Positions 52,540 through 63,412 of a stretch of DNA of 64,000 nucleotides are shown piece after piece (positions within the stretch are counted from its first letter, which is position 1; every line of letters begins with the position of its first letter). A program made the position numbers and the translations under genes. The DNA lies in assembly GCA_024195585.1 (NCBI GenBank), contig SWBL01000001.1:1-64000 (forward strand). Reading direction: 5' to 3'. The stretch is from Aureobasidium sp. EXF-3400. Lineage: Eukaryota; Ascomycota; Dothideomycetes; Dothideales; Saccotheciaceae. A model generated the notes under the pieces. That model saw only the letters and a list, made by a program, of their open reading frames with translations, was not told the origin of the DNA and ran no database searches.

Positions 52540-55285
52540 CTACCCGACAACACCCTTAAAACTCAGCGCTTCCAAAAACCCACTGAGATCCTCCTTCTTG
52601 ACTTCCACAACTTCATGTTCGAATGAATCAATCCTCACTCGAGCTCCTGTCTCCTCGACGACTTCCTGAAAAGCAGAGCCAAACTTGTTACTGCCATAGC
52701 CCCTTTGTTCTCTCTTTTCTGCTTCTTCTTCATCTTCGCTGTCGTCTTCTGAATCCGAAGAGTCAGAGCCGGAAGAAAGAGATTCGGCATCAGAAGCCTC
52801 GTCATCAGAGTCGACGAAAATGCCATTTGCTTCGTCACGTTCGCGGCGAGCTTGTTTGCGTTGAGCACGTTGTAGCACTTTCTGTGCTTTTTTCTCTGCT
52901 TTCTTGGTTTCCTTTGCGAGTTTCTTGTCTGCGCGTGCTTTCTGCTCGGCGCGGCTGCGGACACGACCAGATGCTGCGTCTCCACCACCTAGACCAACAA
53001 CGACATACACACCTCTGCGCTCATCTAGAGCGGCAAGGACAAGTGCATTGTCGGAAGTACGCTTTGCTCCTTTTTCTGCTTCGAGCACGGAGATGGCTTC
53101 GGAGATCCAGGTAGCGAGTTTGACGAGAGCGCCCGGGTGAATGAAGAGACCCACGTCTGGGCCTTCGCGTACGACACCCATGCGGAAAGCTCGTAGATGG
53201 CGAATTTGGTGTTTGGATATCAGTGCACTGCCGGTACGAAGGATGGCTCTGTGTAAATGTTGCGCAGTAGGTACATGTGAAAGCAACAGCTGTAGCGCAG
53301 ATGATGAAGGAGATAAGGCGTCGTAAGCGGCGAAGAAACGAGATGTTGTCCAATCAGGATCCATGATCGAAGCTTCTTGCTCGAGTTGCGACGCTGAAGG
53401 TGATGAGTCGCCATTATGTGATGTAGGTGGTGTGGGCAGTGCTTGCATACGTGAATTGTAGTTTGAAGAAAAGACCTTCATGCGGAAGTCGGTCTGTGGC
53501 GTGGCGGCAGAGATGGTGTCGTAAAACTGTTCTGTGCCAACTTCGAGAATGGCGCTTGTGATGACGGCGACATCGACTGCTGAGAGACAAGCTTGCCAGC
53601 CCCAGGAGCGAACAAAGCCCCAGCCTTCGTGTCTGTGACGATGGCTGTCTTCTGGTGGTACTAATCCGTCGAGGCCATACATAGGGGCGAACTTCAGGAG
53701 GCGTTCCCGAAGACCGCGCTTCAGTTCCATGTCCATGTGTGTGTATCCCTTTTCAGCTTCAGCCAGCGAGACACCCATCTTGGCCAAGAGCTTGTGCAAT
53801 CGTCTCTTTCCAGCGTCTGACCAGATATGCAATCGCGATGATAGATATGGTGAGTGAAGCATACTCTCGTACAAAGACCAATGTCTGATCAGTAGGAAGC
53901 GCGGCTCTGGAGACAGACGAATCGAGGTATCTGTCGGCGATCGTGCAGAGGTTGGAATGATGCCACCAGCTTCATCTCTTTCTCTCGCGATGTCTGAAGC
54001 TGGTACGGGATTGAGGCGGCGCACCTCATCACGAAGTACATCGCGGATCTGATCACCTCGACTCAAGTTCCATGGGTTCTGGCGTGCTTCAGAGTTTGTA
54101 GTTTTGGACCTGCCATAGAGCTCGGTAGATGACATTCCGACCAATGCCAGCCAAAGAAGGTCGTTGTCTTCACGACCAAGCTCAGAAGCAAGCGAGTATA
54201 ACATTGAAGATATGGGCTCCGAGGCTGATGTACCTAGTGAGTAGTATGCTTCCAGTACTGCTTCGTGTTTCCGCTTCATCTTGAGCAGTTTGCGGCGGAG
54301 CGAGCGTGCTGACGGCGTTTTGGATTGAAGCGGAGGTGATGAGGGAACAGGACCGAGCTGTGAAGATGAGGGATGGTTGGACATTTCCAGTCGTTCGTGT
54401 CGTGATGCTGGTGATGTGGGAGTGGCAGGTATTGATGTGTTCTGATGTCGTAGTCAGTACACAGCCTTGTGCTCTCAATGTATCACAACATACCGAGTTA
54501 CTTCGCCGCCTTTGATATGGCCTGTCACCATCAAAATCACTATCGGCTTCTTCCTCTGCATCGTCATCACTCCATGTCTTTCGCTTCCGTGTTTGTGAGT
54601 CCTCGGCAGCATCTTCGTTGTCACTCTCTTCGTCAAGATCGCCATCGTCTGCTTCTTCATCGATATCTGGCATGTCCTGAAGAGCACAAAAGGCTTCTTT
54701 CTCGGCACTCAACTCTTGCTCGATGTCACCGTCGTCATAGACAATAATTCCTCCTCTTCCTGGTGTGTAAGACGGCAAGAGTTTGCCTTGATCAACACCT
54801 CTCCTCCTCTTGGCCATGGCAGGTGTGATTCCAGTATCCTGATCTTCTGGCGGGGCCATGGCTCCAGTTCCAAAGACGTTTTGCAAGTTCCAGGGTCTTC
54901 TCGCATCAACGACCCAGACTTCAACACCATGGTCGTGCATGTTCATCTGTGTCTCCGGATCTTCGCCTCCATCCAGAGCGAGCATCTCTTCTAAGTCGAC
55001 CAGTCCACCGACACCTAGACAGACAACAATACCACCTTGGCCGCCATGTTGACGCGTCAAAGGAAGCACGAGATCTTTTCCGGCGGCAGCCAATTCACTG
55101 TAGCCAGCTATTGGTTGTACTTTGTGAGGGATGTAGTCGCGTTTGAGTAGTGCTGTGAGAATTCGACATGCACAGAGGGCATCGGGGTCGAGGGATACGA
55201 GGATCAAGACTGGTGGTGAAAGCGGATGCGTGTTGCGGACCAGATGTGTGTAGAGATGCGAGAGAAGCGTCCTCGGAAGATACAT
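52540..55285 (-). CDS. CDC45: Replication initiation factor Cdc45
   Basis: Exon 1 (55285-54494) and exon 2 (54441-52540) flank a 52-nt intron (GTATGT, CTGAC branch, ATCAG) for 897 residues. It starts MYLPRTLLSHLYTHLVR and has LILVSLDPDALCACRILTALLKRDYI, GGIVVCLGVGGLVDLEEML and VWVVDARRPWNLQNVFG, the DHH-like N-terminal domain. An acidic stretch (DEEADDGDLDEESDNEDAAED) precedes the splice. Exon 2 continues LLWLALVGMSSTELYGR, FRMGVVREGPDVGLFIHPGALVKLATWISEAI, and a Lys-rich/acidic insert near the end. Cdc45 is part of the CMG helicase at replication forks. A false start (Met at 54384) arises if the intron is missed. Confidence 0.96.
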
Positions 55286-55774
55286 GGTGAAGGTGCTGTC
55301 TTAGCAAGGCATGCGAGAAGATGGTTGATCGGTTTCCTGTGCAAAGGTGGGAGGATCGTTCAATCTAAGTCGTGGTCGTGACGCGTTTTGTAAGGATATC
55401 GTAATGTGGCATGCTCCAAATTCCGAGCTAGTAATTAGATTAACACTTAAGCACGGCTGTACAGTGCTATGCGGAGTTAAAAAATGGCCTTCTGTTCGTC
55501 TTATCCTTGGATGTATCGTTGTTGGACGCGAGTGGCAGGTGCAAGGGAGTTTCGAGGCACGCGGGCTCACGCGTCGAGATCTGGCGCGCTTTCCCAAACT
55601 CTGGCGCGTCAAACATGACCACCCGTGGCCTTGGCACGCGTCAAGAAGTCAACATCGTCTTTCGCTCTTATCTTTTCTTTTTCTGACTTCAGAAATGAAT
55701 AATTATTGCGTGTTATGCTATCATTACTACATGGGATATACTACATCTGCTGTTCCCAACTTCCAGCCCACTGT
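55286..55774. promoter_or_regulatory. CDC45 upstream region
   Basis: Non-coding. It includes the CDC45 promoter with several ACGCGT/CGCGTC cores near 55380, 55568-55578 and 55636 (cacgcgtcaag). ACGCGT is the yeast MCB box class bound by MBF at G1/S, which would suit CDC45. The distance from the start is about 95-370 bp. Function is inferred. Confidence 0.45.
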
Positions 55775-57175
55775 CTAGACAAGTCCCTCCTTTTTCTGCG
55801 CCCGGATCCTCTCCTCGATCGCATGACGAGGATGAATGATGTCCTTCAAGCCCAGCCATTCTGTATTGATTGGACATGGTCCAGTGTAAATGAATACATC
55901 GTACAAAAGGCCTCCGAACGCACATCCGCAGAAAGGTGCCACCATTGGAATCCTACATCGAGTCAGCAAACTTGATCGTTTCAGCGTCCAGCATAGGTAC
56001 ATACCAGAAGTAGAAGCCTCCTGCTGACCAAACCTCATGGCCGTATCCGAGGAAGTACGACATGAGACGAGGTCCAAAATCCCTGGCAAGGTTGACTGCG
56101 ACATATCAGCATCTGACATCCTCTAAGCATCCCTATGTGCAAAGGTATATCACTACTCACTGGCATAACCTGTCTCAGCGCCAAAGCATGCTCCAATTCC
56201 AAAGATCAAGAAGAACAGGCCAAGAGGAAACCAATTGCCGCCTCCGCGGGACACTCCATTGTTCGTGTCGTCCTTCAGAGCGAAGATCACGAACATCAGG
56301 ATAGCACTGGCGATGAACTCGGAGAAGAACATGCTAGCCTTGGTCATGTACGCCTTGGGGTACGTGCAGAAGATTCCTGCTGTTGCTGTCGGACTCGGAG
56401 GCACTGTGCGAATTCCATGACCTTCGAAAGCATTGATGTCGTTGACGTAGTTGCCGTATATGATGGCAGCAGCTACCAGACCGCCCAGAAACTGCGCCAG
56501 GAAGTATACCGGGAATCTTCGCCACGGAAGCTTGCGAAGAAGGCAGTTGGTAAATGTGATAGCTGGGTTCAGGTATGCTCCGGAGTCACCAGCCACATAA
56601 ACTCCCAACATTACTCCGATGGCCCATCCCCATGAGATAGATTGGTAACCTCCATATCCGTTTCCGCCAGGAGCCGTCTTATCGCCGGTACCCAGGACCA
56701 CTTGAGCCACCGAGCCATCACCAAACAAGACCAGGATCATGACACCGAAGAACTCCGCAAATGGTTCTCGCAATGCCAGTCTTACTTTGCTCCACCACAG
56801 CCCGGAGTATGGTGTAATGTCGTGTTCTTCTGCGATCGGTGCATGCGGATGAAGGCCCAGAAGCTTCGATCTGGTAAATTGCAATCCCTGCGACGACGAC
56901 GTGGTTGTCTTCGCATTCAGTGGAGCACCGCCCGCATCTCCGTGTTCTCCGATATGTTCGACATGATCACCTGGTCTCGTTGACCATCTCTGCAACTTCA
57001 TGGGATCCATCTCCGGATTTTGAGAGTGAGTGTGAACGGCATCTGGATATTGGGTGGCTCCTGAGAGATTTCTGTCGTGAGCCGTGGAAGCTTGTGACCA
57101 TTCTTCGTACGGTCTCGATGTCTGAGCATTGGTCCACTGTCCTGAACTCTGCTCGTCAGGGTGTCGATTACTCAT
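55775..57175 (-). CDS. Aquaglyceroporin (MIP family)
   Basis: Three exons, 57175-56161, 56095-56005 and 55952-55775, give 427 residues. Junctions at YA|INLARDFGPR and YFW|IPM are in frame (GTGAGT...CGCAG; GTATGT...TGTAG). The N-terminal ~130 residues are hydrophilic. Six membrane segments follow. The first pore motif is NPA (AYLNPAITFTNCLLRK), the second is NLA with RDFGPR, the Asp-containing form found in glycerol facilitators. The family moves glycerol and other small solutes through the plasma membrane and takes part in osmotic response. The long N-terminus resembles the regulatory ends of fungal Fps1-like channels. The third exon encodes the last helix and a basic tail. Confidence 0.93.
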
Positions 57176-59583
57176 GTTGCTGCTGTATAAGCTCTTTTCG
57201 CTATGTATAGCAAGCTTCCGAGAACAGCTATAAGTTGTGTATAAGGTAGGTCAAAAAACAGGTTTGGAGCAAGAATGGGCTTGGACGATCTGAACGAGAG
57301 AGCAGCTGAGAGTTAAGATATCAGAGCTTACGTGCGCCTTCTATGTCACCGCGGCTGTCATGCTGTCAGACACAAAGCCTCGCTGAATCCTTCTTCCGTT
57401 ATCGAGGGTTTCGGCTCGATCTCTATCTGTACTTTCATCGTCGCTATCGAATCAGAGTTGTTCGTTGCGCCAGGATTGGATGCTTACCCCGCCTATAACT
57501 CACCTATCCCATCGTGTATAGGAGCCGTTTCTCCCGCCGAGCCGCCCTCACGAGACATCAAACCTTGGAGGCTTGGACAGCCTCGGACAAGAATACAGAC
57601 GATCACACTAAAGATACTGTTCCTCACCCTCTGTCGCCGTTTCCTGTCTGCTTTTTTGTCCGTTGCAATCAAAACGACCTTAATATCAGCCCTAACAATT
57701 GCCAGCTGAATAGTCTGCTTACCCTGTCTCTCTTTTGCAAGACATTCTTCCTTTGCACCGGTGTGGGAGAAAAAGGAAGTAACCCCAGATCTTCGTCCTT
57801 GTCCCCGTGGGGGATCTTCGCCGAGTGTGGGGTTGGCAGTTGCGCCTCATGACGCGAAGCGGTTGCGACATTCATCCTTCGAGCTTATGTGCACGAGTGT
57901 GTATCGTATGAAGCTATAGAGATACATGGCTCCATCGATATACAAGGACCAGGGAGCATCGACTGAGCATGGAAGGCTGCAGTGTCTCTGCATCAACCAA
58001 AAGCAACTATGGATCTCAGGCTTTACCTGTTAGGCCAAGACCAAAGGATCTTATCACATGAGTAACAACGACACAGTACATCAAAACAAATCGCTGAAAC
58101 ACGTTTTCGAGTATTGAGACTTGCCTCAGAAGTCATTCTCAAGATGACCAATTTGGGATATCGCAACAACCCTGACCGTTCAAGACCCTCGATGATGCAC
58201 TTCATTGACTGGAAATTCGTTTCATGTCTCGATGGCAGGGTAATAAATTGGCTCGATATCGATTCCATCTCAAATCGATTCTCTCATAATGTCACTATAC
58301 TCTCTATCTTTTGATGCATCAGATCTTTCTCTAGGACTCAGCTGTCGCTCTGTTGCTTGTCCTTTCCATAAGCAAACAATCCAATTTCTAGACAGCAAGG
58401 ATCCACATTCTCTACTTGTACAGCAAAAAGTATGACTTCGGAGCATCGATCTCAATATGCAACGACACACATGATATTTCCTTTTCCAGAAGACAATCAG
58501 GTATCTTGAATTCATGTTCATTTGATGTTCTATGCAGCTCTACTCTACTCCCTTGCCTTTCTATATCGTATAGGAAGGCACAATGCAGTCATACAAAGTA
58601 GTCATCTCCACTGAGAGCCCCAGATAAGGGTCAATCATCTAGGGCCTTCAATGGACACTCACCTTTCCAACAAGACATTGTGCATTTTCACAAGCAGATG
58701 TACGGTGTCGTGTTCACTGAAGCCCCTTGGTCTAGTCCTGATATCTAGAGCCTTCTTTAGGTCCTCAATAGATCCAGAAACCATACTGTATATCCACAAG
58801 TAATGCAGTATAATATTCCCACTGAAGGCCCTAGATGTCAGGGCCAGATCAAGGGCCTTCGATGGATACCTGCCTTTCGAACAAACCATTTTGCATTTCT
58901 TGAAGTCATTGTAGGAATGCTGTAACCGCGGGAGGCCTCAGATTGGACCAGATATCTAAGGGCCTTCAATGGAACGCCAGCATATTCACAACACATTGTG
59001 CATTTTTGCAAGCGGACTTGAGAGTGCTGTGTCTACTGAAGGCCCGAGACCTCCAAGCCATTCTTGGACCTTCAACGGGCTCTCAATTTTCCAACAAGAT
59101 GTCGTGTATTCCTGCAAACAGTCGGAGAGTGACAGGTCCACTAGAGGCCCTTCGAGCTGACCCCATGATCATGGGCTTTCTTTGGATTCTACCAGTACTG
59201 AAAAGATATGTTGCATCATTACAAGCAGATGCACCAGGGACATGTCCGCTGAGTGCCCTTGATCTGGCTTTGGTATCTGGGGCCTTTTCTGGACAGTTCA
59301 CTATATCCACAAAATTTCTTGCATTCACACAAGCTACGGTGAACGCTGACTGATCCATTGAAGTGTTACGATCTTCAAACCTCAAGAAATCCTAGCCGGT
59401 ATGGAAAAGCAAAAGTCATGATTCTTTATACTCTGCGCTCATGCGGATGTTTCTCATCCACATACAGCAATCGGCTACTATATAGAGATATGTACGTCCC
59501 AGCATCTCAACATCTCCGTCATCACAGCATCTCATCATCGTAATGCGAACTTCTTCACGCAAATAATTTCCCTCCCTGCCCAC
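57176..59583. other. 2.4-kb gene-free region with a tandem array
   Basis: This holds the upstream region of the aquaglyceroporin, a stretch without clear features (57.9-58.55 kb), then a seven-unit tandem array (58585-59345). A plus-strand frame at 57332-57709 has no domain support. Confidence 0.6.
58585..59345. repeat. Seven-unit ~106-nt tandem array of palindromic units
   Basis: The landmark GGGCCTTCAATGG (or a variant) occurs at about 58641, 58747, 58852, 58959, 59065, 59172 and 59279, so the period is 105-107 nt. Each unit also has an upstream partner such as CCACTGAAGGCCC and a segment like ATTGTGCATTTTCACAAGC. The unit is therefore itself palindromic. The TGTGCATTT piece and the CCACTGA-GCCC arm match the ends and inner arms of the dispersed ~119-bp elements. 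Copies are diverged from each other, so the array is old or evolves by point change. Confidence 0.75.
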
Positions 59584-60801
59584 CTATGATGAAGCAGCAG
59601 CTTCCAAGATGGCGTCAGACTTGCCTTCCAAGTCAGCACTCGTAGCCCTCTCGCAAATGATCACGAACGCTCTTCTCTTCTGCAAATCCTTGTCACCCTT
59701 GACCAAGTTGCTGGTGTCAAGTTTGGCCCAGTATCTGTCCAGCACTTTGGCCAACTCATCCGGATGCTTGGGAAGTCCTAACTTCTCAATGCCGCGCGAT
59801 GATTTCTCGTCCACGAAGGGGTAGGCCTCAGGCCACAGCCATTGCACGCGACGGAAGAAGATGTCCAAGCCGGTCTTTCCTACACCCTTGATGTTCTCTT
59901 GCAGCAGATCGCGCTCCATGTCCCAGCCCTTGGAAGCCTGTTCGCGAAGCTTGTCGAGACTGGTGTCTGTGTCGTTCTTGCTGAATTTGTGGGCAACCAC
60001 ATCGGCGACGAGGCCGATTTGTTCAGCGGTCTTGTCCTTGTGTTGGGTTTTCGCGTCGGTCAACGCTTGGTATCTCTTTTCTTTGCCCGCGGAGGTGATG
60101 GCTGAGGGAGTGGTGAAGGAGTATGGTGCATTGAGGATAGTGCGGATGGAACGAAGACCGAGCTTGTGACTGATGGGACGGCTGAGGACGACTGCGCAGA
60201 CGAGTTCTTCGAAAGCAGTCAAAGCGGAGGAAGAGTAGGTTTTGAAGTCGGCGCCTTTGGACTCAACCTCTGTAGACTCGTCGTCAGGGCGGCAGAGTTC
60301 GGTCGAGGCAGGGGAAAGCAGGTAGTTCAGAAGTTGCTCGGTGGTAGGTGCTGCCTTTTGGGCGCCACGACCAGACTTGCGCTCGCCTTCTCTTGGTGGT
60401 GGAACGTCGACCTTGCGTTTCTTAGGCGCCTTCTTCTCCTCTGGCTTGGTCTCGGTGGTAGATGATTCAGTAGCTTCCTTGCGCTTCTTCGACTTTGTTT
60501 CCTTGGGTGCAGCAGCGGGCTCGGCTTCGACGGCGGGTTGAGCTTCCGATGGTGCATCAGCGGCAGGTTCCTCGTCCTTGGTATCCTCAGTCGTGGTCGC
60601 AGCTTCAGGAGCAGAAGGTTCTTCTGGCTTGGTCTCTTCGACGACAGGCTCTTCTGCCTTGGGCTCTTCAGCAGCAGGCACTTCCTCAGCAGGAGCTACA
60701 GTTTCCTCAGCCTTCTCAGCGTCACCATTGGTAGCAGGTTCGGCTTGAGGTTCTTTCTTAGCCTTGCCCTTAGGTGCAGCTTTTCCCTTTTTCGGAGGCA
60801 T
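59584..60801 (-). CDS. HhH-domain protein of DNA-glycosylase fold
   Basis: The single-exon product is 405 residues. The N-terminal ~150 residues are low-complexity, Lys/Ala/Glu/Pro-rich (MPPKKGKAAPKGKAKKE..., KSKKRKEA, KKAPKKRKV), with several nuclear-localisation-like clusters. From ~155 there is a helical globular domain: TTEQLLNYLLSPAS, ALTAFEELVCAVVLSRPISHKLGLRSIRTIL and the helix-hairpin-helix-like LLQENIKGVGKTGLDIFFRRVQWLWPEAYPFVDE. This matches the HhH-GPD/endonuclease III-like fold in order, but I do not see the Lys/Asp catalytic pair clearly. It is likely a nuclear DNA-binding protein of unknown activity. Confidence 0.85.
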   Translation of the reverse strand: MPPKKGKAAPKGKAKKEPQAEPATNGDAEKAEETVAPAEEVPAAEEPKAEEPVVEETKPEEPSAPEAATTTEDTKDEEPAADAPSEAQPAVEAEPAAAPKETKSKKRKEATESSTTETKPEEKKAPKKRKVDVPPPREGERKSGRGAQKAAPTTEQLLNYLLSPASTELCRPDDESTEVESKGADFKTYSSSALTAFEELVCAVVLSRPISHKLGLRSIRTILNAPYSFTTPSAITSAGKEKRYQALTDAKTQHKDKTAEQIGLVADVVAHKFSKNDTDTSLDKLREQASKGWDMERDLLQENIKGVGKTGLDIFFRRVQWLWPEAYPFVDEKSSRGIEKLGLPKHPDELAKVLDRYWAKLDTSNLVKGDKDLQKRRAFVIICERATSADLEGKSDAILEAAASS

Positions 60802-61688
60802 CTTGTGGACGAGAGAAGTACGAAAGAAGTAGGAAAAAGAGTGATTGGGTTTGAGAAGGAAGGAAAGAAGAAAGAAGGAGAGATACTGACAGCGACAACG
60901 GGTCGTTGGTGGCTGGCACTTACCCCAGACGAATCAATGTCGCACTCCGCGGCAACCAAACCCAAAGCAGCTTCCTATTTGCGTCGTTTTCAAGGCTGAA
61001 ACGAGTACGAGTGATATAGGTTGCGCATGCAGTGAGCGCCCCTCCAATCATTGTTCAAATATGGTCATTTGCGCCCAAGGTGACGACGAGAGTGAAGAAT
61101 GATGGCGGTTAGATTGACCATCTGGTGAGACGCGCGAAAACAACTCTGGGGGAAGCTACAGCCATTCACCAACGGTGCGAGCTGCAGTACGTACCTACCT
61201 ACGTCCATAGCAACCATCATTCTGTATTTCACATTGTTAGCTATCGGACCACTTGAATCTCTCCATACGCAAATCACTTTCTCGAAAGATGATCAGGCCG
61301 GTTGTCAGGGCTTCACATTCGACTCTCTCCAAGCAAGCGATCGTGAATCTGCACTAACAAACTGCACAATGACTTTACAGATGACAATCCGGCCATGCAA
61401 ACATCCTCAGCCAGCCTCTCTCCATGGACACCACTCGTCTTCGAAAAGCATCATGCATTCCCTATAGCATCCAGCATGCGGAAGGTTATTGCTATCAGCT
61501 CGACGTTCTGTACCTTCGACTATACGTTTTCTATACCAAAGAGCTATCTAATCAGTGACGCAATTCCCGCGCGTGCACGTACAAGAACGCGGCACTCTCA
61601 CCAAGCTCCGCAGCTCGAAGTGTCGGGTTATTTTTTCGCACATGCCAATTGATCAATTAATCTTTTTTGTTTCTACCTGAATTCAATC
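60802..61688. promoter_or_regulatory. Divergent upstream region with one palindromic element
   Basis: This lies between two divergent genes whose products both begin MPPK with basic residues. One palindromic element is at 61352-61470. Otherwise there is no coding signal. Confidence 0.45.
61352..61470. repeat. Palindromic element, copy 10
   Basis: The ends are ACAAACTGCACAATGAC and CATCATGCATTCCCTATAGC. The inner right arm CTCTCTCCATGGACACC is clear; the left inner arm CCGGCCATGCAA is weak. Confidence 0.55.
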
Positions 61689-62980
61689 ATGCCTCCCAAG
61701 AGATCCAAGAAAAGAGCTGCCGATGCTGAGGCACCCACAACACGAGCAAAATCCTCAAAGAAAGATGATTCGACCACTGCCGGAGCGGCCTCCAATGAAG
61801 CAGCTCAAGAAGAACCGGCTGTCCAAAATACCGAATCAACATCACAATCTGACGACGACGACTCCAACGTCGCTGATCCCGAGGACCATGATATGAACGA
61901 AGCCATGGTTCAAAAAGATCCCTACACCTACATCAGGAACTGTGCCCCTCGATTCGAGTACGAAGCCCGCTATGCCAAAGAGCACGAAGATGACGAAGAC
62001 TTTGACGAAGAAAAAGCAAGCGAACTCTGGGCCGACGAACACAACAACAGGAAATGTGCTTGTTTCAACAAAGAACGCACAGATGGCTGGTCCATGATGC
62101 GCAAAGCCTTTGCCAGAAAGATGGATGCTGAGACAATTGAAATCCCCCAGCGCGACCCTGATAATTTCAACATGTATGTTTACAATGATTTCGCTGGGTA
62201 TGGATACCAGGAGGTTGTTGAGAACAATATCCTCGAATTCAACAAGGTCTTGAACAGCAAGGATGGCAAAACCGAAGAGCTCTGGACCATCGTCGAATCA
62301 ATGGTTTGGTGGATGGTAGAGGAGCCCCATGCTCCGTGGCACATGATTGACGATGGCGAGCGCTCGATGATGACACACAGTCTACTTGGCTTCATGTTCC
62401 TCACTGCACTAAACCGCATCGATCAAGATGGTGATCTCAAGCCCGACTCAAAATACAAAGATCTCTCTAGAGTCATGGCACTATGGGCAAAGGCATCTGA
62501 GGATTTGGGCACAGATATGGATGAAGACCCTCTTGCGGACAAGAAGAGTGATAACGCTACTACTATCGGCGAGTATGCTGGCTTCAACATGGTCTGGTTT
62601 CGTTATCTCATCGCACTTGCAAAGGAGGCAGGCGTTCCTATCGAAGGTGTCACGGACATTGCCGACCAAATTGAAGATTGGAATGCACAAGCCGAGGGTA
62701 AAGTCAAGCTACCAGCCAAGAAGGCTGACCGCTTTGGTTGGAAGACCAAGGTAAGTGACATTTTCCCCCATCCGATACGTGATTCATATGCTGATGCTGT
62801 TCACAGTATCAAAAATACACCAAACAATACGGGAGAGGTGGCAAGATCGGTGGAACAGCATTCCAGATCCCATATTGGACTCGCCAGAGAAGAACCCAAT
62901 ATGCCTATGACAAGAAAGACCCTCTGAAGGACGAGGACATCAAGGCACTAAAAGAAGGCAAGGTGTTGCAGATGATGTAG
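61689..62980 (+). CDS. Conserved fungal protein of unknown function
   Basis: Exon 1 (61689-62750) and exon 2 (62807-62980) flank a 56-nt intron (GTAAGT, CTGATG branch, TTCACAG). The product is 411 residues. The N-terminal ~75 residues are basic then acidic and disordered (MPPKRSKKRAADAEAP). The rest is an ordered-looking domain: DPYTYIRNCAPRFEYEARYAKEHED, NRKCACFNKE, FAGYGYQEVVENNILEFNKVL, WTIVESMVWWMVEEPHAPWHMIDDGERS, and the spliced end YQKYTKQYGRGGKIGGTAFQIPYWTR...DKKDPL. I do not recognise the family; it appears nuclear by composition. Reading through the intron gives a different, shorter C-terminus with no conserved feel. Confidence 0.8.
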
Positions 62981-63063
62981 ACGTGGCCATTGAGATGCCT
63001 TGAGCCGATCCCGCTCTATGGGCAATACTCCAGATCGAAAATGACTGTGCATCTTGATAGCCG
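62945..63063. repeat. Possible palindromic element overlapping a gene 3' end
   Basis: The right half, CTCTATGGGCAATACTCC...ACTGTGCATCTTGATAGCC, resembles the family. The left half would lie over the last codons of the upstream gene and pairs only loosely (GTGGCCATTGAG). Confidence 0.35.
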
Positions 63064-63412
63064 CATCGAGACAATTTCTCGTGCACGTGAGAGAATATTA
63101 CGTTAGAAGAAAGTCGGGGCTCAAAGTCGTTGGAGGAGATGATTCTGGGGGTTGCCGATATCTTGCTCAAAATCCACCTTTTGCGCCGAGCCGCACGCCA
63201 AATTCATAGGCTGTATATCATCTCAATAGTATTGCTGCCCTTGAGATCGACGGTCACAGTGTTATTATTGAGAGTAATCTATCGGATTTATGCAGCACAG
63301 GTCAACTCAAACGCTTCGCTCAGGTACATAAAGCTCTTCCTTTACACATCTCTCCTTTTTCCTATCCACACTTCCACATTCAGAATAAGCATCCGAACTA
63401 CCTGAATCTACA
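62981..63412. promoter_or_regulatory. Upstream region of the secreted protein gene
   Basis: Non-coding apart from the half palindromic element at its left edge. It is pyrimidine-rich just before the start codon, as is common in highly expressed fungal genes. Confidence 0.35.

Noticed and set aside
57332..57709. 125-codon plus-strand frame upstream of the aquaglyceroporin
   Set aside because: It lies in the promoter, with no domain and no splice partner.
57911..58005. Segment starting AAGCTATAGAGATACATGG
   Set aside because: It resembles the left end of the element, but the right end and inner arms are too diverged to call.
58585..59345. CRISPR-like array
   Set aside because: The repeats are long, diverged, contiguous and in a eukaryotic genome; there are no spacers.
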